From positions 1 to 64,000 of the forward strand of contig CAZLRV010000005.1 of assembly GCA_964562175.1 (NCBI GenBank): 64,000 nucleotides of DNA, given 5' to 3'. The first letter of the stretch is position 1. The number at the start of each line of letters is the position of its first letter. This document shows, in pieces, positions 39,884 through 48,999 of the stretch. A program made the translations under genes and the position numbers. The notes beneath the pieces are model-generated. The model was not told where the DNA came from, did not search any database, and was given only the letters and a program-made list of their open reading frames with translations. The stretch is from CAZCJU01 sp964562175. Lineage in GTDB: Bacteria > Bacillota > Clostridia > Oscillospirales > CAG-272.

Positions 39884-42355
39884 ATGAAGAGAGTATTGAA
39901 AATGATATGCTCTTTAGCTCTTGCAGCCTGCATAACGGTCGGAATGTACCCCATGACGGCACAGGCGGCAATAGACGCAAAGGAGTATTGTACACCTATA
40001 TTGAAGCAGTATACCACATCGGGCGGCACATGGAAGCCCTCCTCCGATATGCGTATCTATCTTGCGCAAGAGAATGCACCGAGCGATAATATTAAGAGCA
40101 TGATGGGTGTTATATCGGAGCAGTTTAAGGAAAAGGGCTATGCCACAGCTCAGATCCCCGTGCTTTACGGAACCTCGGCTGCGGCAAAGAATACCGATAT
40201 TCTTATAGTTAAGGGCGAGACGGGCGTGCCGACAAGCCTTAAGGAGGGCATACAAAACCAAAGCTATAAGATAGAGATAGGCACCAATGTTAAGATAACA
40301 TATAAGTCCGAGGTCGGCATTTTCTATGCATTCACCACAATGCTTCAAGTGCTTACCTACACCGGCGGCACATTGCCCTGCGGTGAGATAATCGACTATC
40401 CCGACACCGAGATACGTGCCGCACAGATAGACATTGCACGTAAATATTACACTCCCGAATGGCTCAAGAATTACATAAAAGAACTTTCATGGCTTAAGTA
40501 TAACGAAATAACTTTTCATATATCCGAAGACCAAGGAATGAGGCTTGAAAGCAAGACATATCCCGGATATGCCGGAAGCAGACTTTTGCAAACATATATA
40601 AATGCGAAGATAACAGACCCCGATGCCGGCAAATTTTTGACTCAGGAGCAAATGGCGGATATAGTTAAGACCGCATTCCAATATCAGCTCGATGTTGTAC
40701 CGTCCTTTGACAGCCCCGGTCACATGAACTATCTTTTGGGTAAGCATTACGAAAAAACAAATACCAATTTAGGCAACTCATTTACATACGGCGGTAAAAC
40801 CTATCAGCCGAGCATTTCCGAGTACAGAGTACGTGCCATAGACTTGTCAAATGCCGCGTCAAGACAATTTGCAATGGACTTTTACAATGAATTCGGTAAA
40901 TTCTTTGCCGACCTCGGCTGTACAAAATTCAATATCGGCGGTGACGAGTTGTTTGGCTGGAATAAAACAGAGCTTGCCGGTCAGACCTTCTTCATAACCG
41001 GCGGTGTCTCAAGTACAACTTATAAAGCAAATTGGGAAGCAAATACCCATTGGGCGAAATATGCTCAAGATACACTTAAAATAACAAACGGTACGGCTTA
41101 CGATACATTTATCAGCTATATGAACGAGGTGGCTGACACACTTAAGACAAAATACGGCTACAAGACCATTCGTTGCTTCAGCGATGAGATATACCATCCC
41201 GCAGGCTCGACGAACGCTCATGTTTCGCTGAATGATGATATAGAAATATGCTTCTGGAGCAATGCGACAAGTTATTTTGAAGAATTTGCGACATTTACGG
41301 CAAATAACAGGAAGCTTCTTAACTGCATTGAGGATAACGCTTATTATGTTCTTACGGTAGACGATAGCAAGAACAAAAAATCATTCGATACTCTGCATCC
41401 GGCAATGGCAAACGGAGGCGAGAAGATATATAACAATTGGAACAGCTCCACGTTCTATGAGGCGGGAGCGACAAAATATACATCAAATGTTATAGCAACA
41501 AGCTCACAGTATAATGTAGGTTCTGTATTCTTCATTTGGGGCGATACTCCGTGGGTCGAAACGGAAAGTGAGATGATTGCCAATCTAAAGCCGCTTATCC
41601 GCACCTTCTCGGCTAAAATGTGGGCATCGAATTCAAACAGTAATTTGACCTACAGCGAGTTTAAGACCGTATACAATAAGATAGGCTCGGCACCGCTGTA
41701 CGGCATTAGTGCGACGGTTGCTCCCGTTGCGCCGGTAAGAGGCGATAAGCAATCGACGATAACCGTAAATTACTATATATCCGGCACGAAAACGGCACTT
41801 ACGCAAAGCACGTCCATGACGGATTATGTAGGCAAGCCCTACGATGTTATAGTACCGAATATAGAAGAATACAGTTATATCGGATGTGACGGCAATTTGT
41901 CGGGCTACTATGCCGAGAATAATATGACGATAAACGTATATTACGTAAAGGTAGACAGAGGCTCGCTCAAGGACTATGTGGATCACTTCATACCGAACGA
42001 TTTCGTAACCGCCGATTACGGCGATTATCTGAATGCATGGTATGCGGCAAAGGCAGTGCTTGAAAAGTCATCGGCAACAAAGGAAGAGGTCGAAAAGGCG
42101 ATAAAAGACATTAAGACCATAACCGAGGGAATGAAGAAGAAGCAGGTAAGCATAACCATAATATTCCGTGATACGCAAGGCAATGAATTGCACGCAAGCA
42201 TTACAAAATCCGTTGATGTTGCAAGCGATTACGATCTTTCCTCGGAGATAAATGCCGTAACGGAAAAGCTGGGACGGTCGAACTTTAAGTACGTGCAAGG
42301 CTCCGTTGCGGGATATATCTCCGCTACGCCCAAGACCGTAATAATTACATACTGA
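39884..42355 (+). CDS. Secreted GH20-type beta-N-acetylhexosaminidase
   Basis: An exported 823-residue glycoside hydrolase, predicted to remove terminal GlcNAc or GalNAc from glycans. A signal peptide covers residues 1-28 (basic start, AACITVG core, AQA end). A GH20b-like N domain runs to about 160. The catalytic barrel follows, with PSFDSPGHM and the NIGGDE motif carrying the Asp354-Glu355 pair, as in substrate-assisted GH20 enzymes. After about 600 come a MucBP-like segment (TITVNYYISG), a helical FIVAR-like segment with EEVEKAIKDIK, and another MucBP-like segment. No sorting signal ends the protein. It lies between an HPrK-like gene and a radical SAM gene, an odd place for a hydrolase. Confidence 0.88.
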   Translation: MKRVLKMICSLALAACITVGMYPMTAQAAIDAKEYCTPILKQYTTSGGTWKPSSDMRIYLAQENAPSDNIKSMMGVISEQFKEKGYATAQIPVLYGTSAAAKNTDILIVKGETGVPTSLKEGIQNQSYKIEIGTNVKITYKSEVGIFYAFTTMLQVLTYTGGTLPCGEIIDYPDTEIRAAQIDIARKYYTPEWLKNYIKELSWLKYNEITFHISEDQGMRLESKTYPGYAGSRLLQTYINAKITDPDAGKFLTQEQMADIVKTAFQYQLDVVPSFDSPGHMNYLLGKHYEKTNTNLGNSFTYGGKTYQPSISEYRVRAIDLSNAASRQFAMDFYNEFGKFFADLGCTKFNIGGDELFGWNKTELAGQTFFITGGVSSTTYKANWEANTHWAKYAQDTLKITNGTAYDTFISYMNEVADTLKTKYGYKTIRCFSDEIYHPAGSTNAHVSLNDDIEICFWSNATSYFEEFATFTANNRKLLNCIEDNAYYVLTVDDSKNKKSFDTLHPAMANGGEKIYNNWNSSTFYEAGATKYTSNVIATSSQYNVGSVFFIWGDTPWVETESEMIANLKPLIRTFSAKMWASNSNSNLTYSEFKTVYNKIGSAPLYGISATVAPVAPVRGDKQSTITVNYYISGTKTALTQSTSMTDYVGKPYDVIVPNIEEYSYIGCDGNLSGYYAENNMTINVYYVKVDRGSLKDYVDHFIPNDFVTADYGDYLNAWYAAKAVLEKSSATKEEVEKAIKDIKTITEGMKKKQVSITIIFRDTQGNELHASITKSVDVASDYDLSSEINAVTEKLGRSNFKYVQGSVAGYISATPKTVIITY

Positions 42356-42362
42356 GTCAAAA

Positions 42363-43445
42363 ATGAACTTAAAAAAATCATTATTATCAAAGGCGGCAAT
42401 AACAAAGACACCCGCACAGGGTGTCTTTGAGCTGACTCCGCGTTGCAATATGAATTGCAAGATGTGCTATATCAGAATGACGGAGGAGGAAATGAAGCCC
42501 ATCGGGCGTGAGCTTACCGCCGAGGAATGGATAAAAATATATGACGATGCCGACCGCTGCGGTCTGCTCTATCTGCTCTTTACGGGCGGTGAGGTCTTCT
42601 TAAGACCCGACTTTGAGCAAATATATTCTTATGCATACAAAAACGGTACGGTGATCTCGGTCAATACCAACGGCACCATGCTCACCGAAAAAAACGTGCA
42701 AATGCTGCATGATATGCCGCCGGAGCACGTCAATTTGACGCTCTACGGCTCGTCCGATGAGATATATTCACGTCTGTGCGGCAACGAGCATGGCTACAGC
42801 AGGCTTATGAGAAGCTTGGAAATGCTCAAGCAGGCGGGCGTGCGTTATATGCTCAACTGCTCCGTTACGACGCAGAACATAGACGACTTGGACAATATGA
42901 TAAGATGTGCCAACAAAAACGGCTGTGAGCTGAATATAGCAACATATATGTTCCCGCCCGTTCGCAAGAGTGATGTGTGCAAAAGGTACGATAATATCAG
43001 GCTCACGCCCGAGGCGTGCGGTGAGGTGCTTGCACGATTGAATTGCAGACGTTCGCCCGACAGAATGGCGGCGTTGTACGATGCGTATGAGAATATGACC
43101 GATAGCGGTGAGGACGAGGAAATATGCCCCGATACGGGTATGCAATGTATGGCATCACGTGCAAGCTATTGGATAACGTGGTACGGCAAAATGAAGGCGT
43201 GTGCGATGTTTGAAGAGGAATATTCACTTGATGACGGCTTTGGTACGGCGTGGAAAAAAACAGCGGAGCGCGGCGAACAAATACGTTTGCCCGCCGAATG
43301 CACCGGCTGCTCAAAGAAGAAGTTTTGCAAGAGCTGTGCGGCTGTAAACCTCGCAGAGGGCGGCGCATACGACAGTGTACCCGAATTTATGTGCAAAACT
43401 GCGGATTCTTATATCGCAAACACCAAAAAGATATTAGGCAAATAA
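42363..43445 (+). CDS. Radical SAM/SPASM-domain protein
   Basis: A 360-residue radical SAM enzyme. FELTPRCNMNCKMCYI carries the cluster ligands Cys28, Cys32 and Cys35. FTGGEVFLRPDF and VNTNGT are further core motifs. The C-terminal third has a Cys-rich SPASM-like region (CPDTGMQC, then CTGCSKKKFCKSC and a late MCK), which would bind auxiliary clusters. SPASM proteins modify ribosomal peptides, mature enzymes such as sulfatases, or make PQQ-like products. No precursor peptide or PqqD-like carrier was found beside it. It lies eight bases after the GH20 gene and is the last gene of the cassette. Confidence 0.87.
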   Translation: MNLKKSLLSKAAITKTPAQGVFELTPRCNMNCKMCYIRMTEEEMKPIGRELTAEEWIKIYDDADRCGLLYLLFTGGEVFLRPDFEQIYSYAYKNGTVISVNTNGTMLTEKNVQMLHDMPPEHVNLTLYGSSDEIYSRLCGNEHGYSRLMRSLEMLKQAGVRYMLNCSVTTQNIDDLDNMIRCANKNGCELNIATYMFPPVRKSDVCKRYDNIRLTPEACGEVLARLNCRRSPDRMAALYDAYENMTDSGEDEEICPDTGMQCMASRASYWITWYGKMKACAMFEEEYSLDDGFGTAWKKTAERGEQIRLPAECTGCSKKKFCKSCAAVNLAEGGAYDSVPEFMCKTADSYIANTKKILGK

Positions 43446-43446
43446 T

Positions 43447-43469
43447 AAAACCCCCATTCGGGGGTTTTT
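43447..43469. terminator. Bidirectional terminator between convergent genes
   Basis: AAAACCCCC and GGGGGTTTT form a 9-bp stem around ATTC. T-runs follow on the plus strand and, by symmetry, on the minus strand. It separates the radical SAM gene from the convergent PII-like gene. Confidence 0.92.
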
Positions 43470-43481
43470 CTTATGTAATGC

Positions 43482-44150
43482 TCAGCCCTCGGCAAGCTCG
43501 GAGCGGAAGCCCGCCGCCTCGCTGACGGGCAGGGAAAAGGTAATTGCGCCCGCAGGTGTACCCGCCCCCGCATTTTTCAGTATTGAACGCATTATATTCG
43601 CTTTGTCTGCGGTGCTTGCCACAATGAGAATTATCTCTTTTTCGTCGGCAAGTGATACGCTGTGGAATTTTTCGGCGTTCTTACTGCCGGTGCCCTTTGC
43701 GTGAAGCACCGTGCCGCCTCTTGCGCCCGCCGCACGCGCGGCATCCATTACCGTGTCCGTATGACCCTCGTTTGCTATTACTATTATAAGCTCGTTGTTG
43801 TAATCAAGCTCGGGCATTTTTCTCTCCTCCTTTACTCCCTTGCTGAGATAATCAAGCGTTTTTTCTCCGCCGATGCTTTTCATCGGCACGGCTACGGTTA
43901 TGCCGTTGCCGGGGGTATCTATGTATAATCTCATTTTTTGCTTTGCAATAAGCTTTTTTGTTTCGTCATCACGTGCCGGAAGCATAAATATCCGTCGCTC
44001 CTTCGACTCTATACCGAGCAGATCGAGCGTTTTTTTGCTTGCCGTGCCGTGACCGTATATCAAAAGCGAAACATCAAGCTTCATTTCTCTGCAAATGTCG
44101 GTCATTATTTCCGTTCCCTCGGGGGAAATTATCGATATTACAAAATTCAT
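43482..44150 (-). CDS. Tandem PII-like regulatory protein
   Basis: A 222-residue protein that appears to hold two PII-like (GlnB-fold) halves. Residues of about 1-105 have GHGTASKKTLDLLGIESKER and an acidic DDETKKL stretch. Residues of about 115-215 have AGARGGTVLHAKGTGSKN, followed by EKEIILIVASTADKANIM, which matches the T-loop and later strands of PII. PII proteins sense adenine nucleotides or 2-oxoglutarate and gate transporters or enzymes. The gene lies nine bases after the DUF1538 gene with GGGAGGAG upstream, so the transporter is its likely partner. The effector and the site of action are unknown. Confidence 0.8.
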   Translation of the reverse strand: MNFVISIISPEGTEIMTDICREMKLDVSLLIYGHGTASKKTLDLLGIESKERRIFMLPARDDETKKLIAKQKMRLYIDTPGNGITVAVPMKSIGGEKTLDYLSKGVKEERKMPELDYNNELIIVIANEGHTDTVMDAARAAGARGGTVLHAKGTGSKNAEKFHSVSLADEKEIILIVASTADKANIMRSILKNAGAGTPAGAITFSLPVSEAAGFRSELAEG

Positions 44151-44159
44151 TGTACTGCC

Positions 44160-45692
44160 TCACTCCTCCCACAGCTCGACGATATCCACGTCCTCGAATA
44201 TATCCTCGCCGACAGGCTTGGGAGCTTTTCTTGCGGTATAAACGAATCCCAATATTTGTATTGAGATGAGCGGCATCATTGCGACCATGGCAACGAGTCC
44301 GAAAGCATCCGTCAAAACATTGCCGCCCAGCTGAGAGCAAGCACCTGTCATAAATTGCAACATGAATGTAGCCGTCATGGGACCGGATGCGACCCCTCCG
44401 GAGTCAAATGCTATTGCGGTGTAAATATCCGGCACGAAGAACGACAGCACAAGCGATATCAAATATCCCGGAACCAAGAACCACATTATGGATATACCCG
44501 TTATCACTCGCAGCATCGACAGACCCATAGCCAACGATATTGCCACTGAAAGGCTTATTTCAATAGCCTTGCCCGATATTGCGCCTGCACTGACCTCCTC
44601 TATCTGCTTTTTAAGCACGCCGACGGCAGGCTCTGCGGATATTATGAACCAGCCCATCAGCATGGAAAGCGGAATGAGTATATATTTTGTTTTGCCCTCG
44701 CTCAGCTCTTTTCCGAGAACCGTGCCGAGCGATGAAAAGCCGACGTTTACACCCGTTAAAAACAGCACAAGTCCGACGTATGTATAAAGGATTCCGAGAA
44801 ATATCTTAAGCACCGACTTTTTCGGAAGCTTAAACGAAAACAGCTGGAATATCAAAAATATAACGACGAGCGGGGAGAGCGATATGGCTATCTCACCCAT
44901 ATATTTCGGCAGTGCGGAAAGGTACGCCATGCCTATGCTCACCGTATCGGTAAAGCTCGGGGTGTTATTCGATGAGGCGACACCGGTTCCGTTGTAAAAG
45001 AAACCAAGCACAAGCACGGCAAGTATCGGGCCTATTGAGCAGAGTGCCACAAGTCCGAAGCTGTCCGCTTCGGCTTTTTTGTCGCTTCTTATGTTTGCCA
45101 CACCGACACCGAGTGCGAGAATGAACGGAACTGTCATGGGACCGGTGGTAACACCGCCGGAGTCGAATGCGATGCTTAAAAAGCTATTGTCGGAAAGAAA
45201 CGCCAAAACAAATACTACTGCATAAAAAAAGATAAGCAGGCGGCGCAGCTTGACACCGTGAATTATTCGAAACATACATATCGCCAAAAACAGACCCACG
45301 CCGACACCTACGGTGAGTATCAAAACGAGGTTGTCAATATGCGGCACCGTGTCGGCAAGCACCTGCAGATCCGGCTCGGAAACGGTTATCGCAATACCGA
45401 GTATAAAGCTGATGAGCAGAATGAACCACATTTTCCTCGATCTCGTAAGAGCCGTACCTATCTTAGAGCCGATAAGCGTCATCGACATATCGGAGCCGAG
45501 CGAAAAAAGCCCCGTGCCGACGATTATCATTAAAGCGCCTATCAAAAACGAAAGAAAAACATCGGCGTTTACGGGTGCGATGGAAAGACACAAAACGGCA
45601 ACGGTGAGGATTATGGGCAAAACGGATATCGCCGACTCACGTATTTTTTCGGTGAGCAGTGCCTTTCGCTTGGTTATAACGTCACGTCTCAA
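44160..45692 (-). CDS. DUF1538 membrane protein with internal duplication (UmpAB-like)
   Basis: A 510-residue membrane protein with about 12-14 hydrophobic segments. Two halves repeat: AFDSGGVTTGPMT at 176-188 and AFDSGGVASGPMT at 429-441, each preceded by a Glu-Pro element (SEPDLQVL and AEPAVGVL). This is the DUF1538 pattern. Split UmpAB members have been reported, as I recall, as cation/proton antiporters, so cation transport is a reasonable guess but not shown here. Initiation is probably at the TTG at 45692, since the nearby ATG codons are out of frame and GGAG lies 9 bases upstream. It is cotranscribed with the PII-like gene. Confidence 0.85.
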   Translation of the reverse strand: MRRDVITKRKALLTEKIRESAISVLPIILTVAVLCLSIAPVNADVFLSFLIGALMIIVGTGLFSLGSDMSMTLIGSKIGTALTRSRKMWFILLISFILGIAITVSEPDLQVLADTVPHIDNLVLILTVGVGVGLFLAICMFRIIHGVKLRRLLIFFYAVVFVLAFLSDNSFLSIAFDSGGVTTGPMTVPFILALGVGVANIRSDKKAEADSFGLVALCSIGPILAVLVLGFFYNGTGVASSNNTPSFTDTVSIGMAYLSALPKYMGEIAISLSPLVVIFLIFQLFSFKLPKKSVLKIFLGILYTYVGLVLFLTGVNVGFSSLGTVLGKELSEGKTKYILIPLSMLMGWFIISAEPAVGVLKKQIEEVSAGAISGKAIEISLSVAISLAMGLSMLRVITGISIMWFLVPGYLISLVLSFFVPDIYTAIAFDSGGVASGPMTATFMLQFMTGACSQLGGNVLTDAFGLVAMVAMMPLISIQILGFVYTARKAPKPVGEDIFEDVDIVELWEE

Positions 45693-45947
45693 TTTTCATC
45701 ACTCCATTCCATACATGATATTATATTGTAACACTCGTTGAGGAAAAAGTGTTGACCTGCAAGTAAATTTTCTAAAACCAAAGCGAAACACCATATCACG
45801 CAAGAAAACGAAAATGTGCGGAGTGTAAAATTATTATAAATATTTATTAAAATATATGACTTTTTAATCTTTTTATGGTATTATATAATATCGGACGTGC
45901 AAAGACTCTGCGAAAGAGCAAAAAGGCACGTCGACGAAAAGGAGACG
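45693..45947. promoter_or_regulatory. Divergent intergenic region
   Basis: This 255-base AT-rich gap lies between the divergent DUF1538 and CotH-like genes and should hold both promoters. On the plus strand TATAAT lies at 45884-45889, with only a weak -35 box. On the minus strand a TATAAT-like sequence lies about 27 bases before the TTG start of DUF1538. An open frame reaches from 45897 into the CotH-like gene, but it lacks a ribosome site. Confidence 0.5.
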
Positions 45948-47780
45948 ATGTTGAAAAAAAACGGATACACGGCTTGCTTGGCTTGTATTTTGCTGCTTTG
46001 TATGCTTTTTGTATCTTGTACAAGCTCGAAAAGCAACGACACGTCGGCTATGTCGGAGGTTGTGACGGAGAACGCAAGGCCTCCCGATGATACCCAAGCC
46101 GAAAAGGAAAAGGTCAACTACATTAACCCGAAATTTTCCGTAAAGGGCGGTATGTACGACAGCTCACAGACGCTTGCTTTATCACTGCCGGAGGATGCTC
46201 CGAGCGGAGCGTATATAACCTACACGACAGACGGTGAGGAGCCGAGGGCAAGCGGTACACGTGCCGACAGGCGTATCACCGTATGTGACAGGGCCTCGTC
46301 CTGTATTCGCGCCTCGTGCTTTTCCGAGAGCGGACAAAGGCTGGGCAGGATAGTCACGAATACGTATATATATGCCGAGGACGGCAGATTCGATACGGTC
46401 GTGATATCGCTCGTTGCCGCAAGCAACGATCTGTACGGCAGAGACGGCATCATCGCAAATCCCACAGGCTCCGGTAAGGAGTGGGAGCGAGCTTGCCATG
46501 TTGAAATGTTCACATCATCGGGTGAGGAAATGGTATCGCAGGATGCCGGTATCAGGATATTCGGCGGTTCCTCTCGTACTCTTGCGCAAAAATCGTTTCG
46601 ACTTGTCGCAAGAGCCGACGGCTATTACGATGAGCTGAAATACAACGGTAACGGCTCGTTCGATTATCCCATATTCGATGACAGATACGTTATCGAGGGA
46701 GAGAACAAGGGCAAGTTGCTCGAACGGTATGACCGTCTTATATTACGTAACGGCGGCAACGATTCAATGCAGCATTATTCGCAGGACGGCGAGCTTATGA
46801 CGCTCACCCGTGACGGCGTGGCAAACAATTTTGCCTTAAAATACGCCCCGAATGTACCTGCACAGGCATCAAGACCGGCGGTCGTATATCTAAACGGCGT
46901 GTACTACGGTATACTCGATTTGAAGGAGGATATCAACGACGACTATTTTTCAAATCTTTACGGTATTGAAAACAAGGATGATATTACCATCATCAAGTCG
47001 GAGCTTGATACGACAAGGCAGTGCGAGTGGCACTATTCGCCGTCGCAGTGCAGATATTGCGGCGTTTGGTTCTATTACGAGCTTGATGACGGGGCAGAGG
47101 GCGAGCTTGAGAGCTTTGATGCCATTTGTCAAAAGATCGTCAATTGCAACGAACGCGACAGAGGCTCGGTATACAAGGAGCTTTGCAAAAGCTTCGATAT
47201 CGATAATCTGATACAGTATACCGCCTTGAATCTCTTTGCCTGCAACACGGATTGGGGACACAACAACCTGAGGGTATGGAGATACTCGGGCACGCCCGAC
47301 CCGTCAAATCCATATAAGGACGGACGGTACAGGTTTGCGATGCGTGATATGGATTTCTCCTTCGGCAGATATGAAAGCCACGCACTGCCCGAGCTTTATA
47401 CAAAGTGCGATACGGATATGTTTTCGTTCACGCTGGGACGGTTTTATTCGGGTGCGGATGCGGGCTACGGCGATCCGCTCTATCTTAAGGGCATTTTGAA
47501 TTTCTGCCTGAAAAACGACGATTTCAGAACACGCTTTGAAAAATACGCCCGCTCGCTGTGTGAAAGCGATACACTGAACGAGCTTATGCGTATAAACGAT
47601 TCGTTTATCTCGTCGATAAAAGACGAAATACCGTACCATATAGAAAGATGGGCGGACACGATATCGTATAATATGTCACCCGACTGTTGGAGCAGAGCTT
47701 GTACTCTACAAAGACAGTGGATAACGCAAAGAAAAGAATATTTCCTTGACAGCCTCGGCAAATGTCTGAAAAATTATTAA
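45948..47780 (+). CDS. CotH-type kinase lipoprotein
   Basis: A 610-residue lipoprotein. The ATG at 45948 follows AAAAGGAG; the N terminus ends in a lipobox, LLLCMLFVSC, so Cys would be lipidated and the protein anchored outside. After a short linker, a chitobiase-C-terminal-like beta domain (ITYTTDGEEPRASG, about 65-125) precedes a CotH domain. The CotH domain has FGGSSRTLAQKSFRL (ATP-side Lys), NTDWGHNN (Asp435) and MRDMDFSFG (Asp467, Asp469). CotH proteins are atypical kinases of the spore coat; this one lies outside a sporulation operon and its target is unknown. The gene lies 17 bases before the CofE-like gene. Confidence 0.85.
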   Translation: MLKKNGYTACLACILLLCMLFVSCTSSKSNDTSAMSEVVTENARPPDDTQAEKEKVNYINPKFSVKGGMYDSSQTLALSLPEDAPSGAYITYTTDGEEPRASGTRADRRITVCDRASSCIRASCFSESGQRLGRIVTNTYIYAEDGRFDTVVISLVAASNDLYGRDGIIANPTGSGKEWERACHVEMFTSSGEEMVSQDAGIRIFGGSSRTLAQKSFRLVARADGYYDELKYNGNGSFDYPIFDDRYVIEGENKGKLLERYDRLILRNGGNDSMQHYSQDGELMTLTRDGVANNFALKYAPNVPAQASRPAVVYLNGVYYGILDLKEDINDDYFSNLYGIENKDDITIIKSELDTTRQCEWHYSPSQCRYCGVWFYYELDDGAEGELESFDAICQKIVNCNERDRGSVYKELCKSFDIDNLIQYTALNLFACNTDWGHNNLRVWRYSGTPDPSNPYKDGRYRFAMRDMDFSFGRYESHALPELYTKCDTDMFSFTLGRFYSGADAGYGDPLYLKGILNFCLKNDDFRTRFEKYARSLCESDTLNELMRINDSFISSIKDEIPYHIERWADTISYNMSPDCWSRACTLQRQWITQRKEYFLDSLGKCLKNY

Positions 47781-47797
47781 AACGGAGTGAAAATAAA

Positions 47798-48988
47798 ATG
47801 GAAAGACTTGTTGGAACGATTTCAAGAGGCGTTAGAGCCCCTATCATCAGATCCGGAGACGATATAGCGACTATCGTAGCCGAAAGCGTACTTGCCGCCG
47901 CAAAGTCGGAGGGCTTTGAGCTTCGCGACCGTGACGTTATAGCCGTTACGGAAGCGGTAGTTGCGAGAGCACAGGGCAACTATGCAAGCGTTGAGCAGAT
48001 AGGCAAGGATATAAAGGCGAAATTTCCCGACGGAGATATCGGCGTTATATTCCCCATACTCAGCCGTAACAGATTCGCTATCTGCTTAAAGGGTATCGCA
48101 ATGGGCGCAAAAAAGATAACCCTTATGCTCAGCTATCCCGCGGACGAGGTGGGAAATCACTTGTTCGACGATGAGCTTCTTGACGAAAAGGACGTTGACC
48201 CCTACAGAGATGTTTTGGATGAGAAAAAGTACAGAGAGCTTTTCGGTTACGTTAAGCACCCCTTTACCGGCGTAGATTACGTTGAGTACTATAAGGAGCT
48301 TATAAAGTCTGTCGGCTGTGATGTCGAGGTCATACTCGCAAACGATTGCCGCACGATACTCAATTATACGAAGAATGTCATAAACTGCGATATACATACC
48401 CGCAAGATGACCGCACGCAGACTCAAGAAGGCGGGTGCGGAAACGGTTCTTTCGCTTGATGAGATAATGACCGCTCCCGTTGACGGAAGCGGCTACAACG
48501 AGAATTACGGTCTGCTCGGCTCCAACAAGGCGACCGAAAACACGATAAAGCTTTTCCCCAGAGATTGCCAACCCGTTGTTGAGAAAATAAGAGCTATCGT
48601 AAACGAAGCGACGGGCAAGCACGTTGAGGTAATGATATACGGCGACGGCGCCTTCAAGGATCCCGTAGGTAAGATATGGGAGCTTGCCGACCCGGTAGTT
48701 TCACCCGCATATACCGAGGGTCTTGTAGGACAGCCCAATGAGGTAAAGCTGAAATACCTCGCCGATAATGACTTTGCCGACCTTTCGGGAGATGCACTCA
48801 AGCAGGCAATTTCCGATTATATCAGAAACAAGGACGATAACCTTGTGGGTAAGATGGTATCACAGGGTACGACTCCCAGACGCTTGACCGACCTTATCGG
48901 CAGCCTTTGCGATCTGACCTCCGGAAGCGGAGATAAGGGAACGCCCATCGTATTGGTACAGGGCTATTTCGATAACTACACCAAATAA
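47798..48988 (+). CDS. CofE-like (coenzyme F420-0:L-glutamate ligase-like) protein
   Basis: A 396-residue protein of the CofE superfamily that begins with GTISRGVRAPIIRSGDDI, then LRDRDVIAVTEAVVAR. CofE adds glutamates to F420 in archaea and actinobacteria. No other F420 gene is visible here, and members in Firmicutes probably have another amide-ligase role. CGGAG at 47783-47787 supports the ATG at 47798; the frame begins further upstream inside the CotH-like gene. It is 11 bases before yicC, so it may be cotranscribed with the yicC-to-rsgA run. Confidence 0.82.
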   Translation: MERLVGTISRGVRAPIIRSGDDIATIVAESVLAAAKSEGFELRDRDVIAVTEAVVARAQGNYASVEQIGKDIKAKFPDGDIGVIFPILSRNRFAICLKGIAMGAKKITLMLSYPADEVGNHLFDDELLDEKDVDPYRDVLDEKKYRELFGYVKHPFTGVDYVEYYKELIKSVGCDVEVILANDCRTILNYTKNVINCDIHTRKMTARRLKKAGAETVLSLDEIMTAPVDGSGYNENYGLLGSNKATENTIKLFPRDCQPVVEKIRAIVNEATGKHVEVMIYGDGAFKDPVGKIWELADPVVSPAYTEGLVGQPNEVKLKYLADNDFADLSGDALKQAISDYIRNKDDNLVGKMVSQGTTPRRLTDLIGSLCDLTSGSGDKGTPIVLVQGYFDNYTK

Positions 48989-48999
48989 GGTATCGAACA

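Noticed and set aside
47798..48988. Evidence for F420 synthesis
   Set aside because: Only a CofE-like protein is present. It is not enough to claim the pathway.
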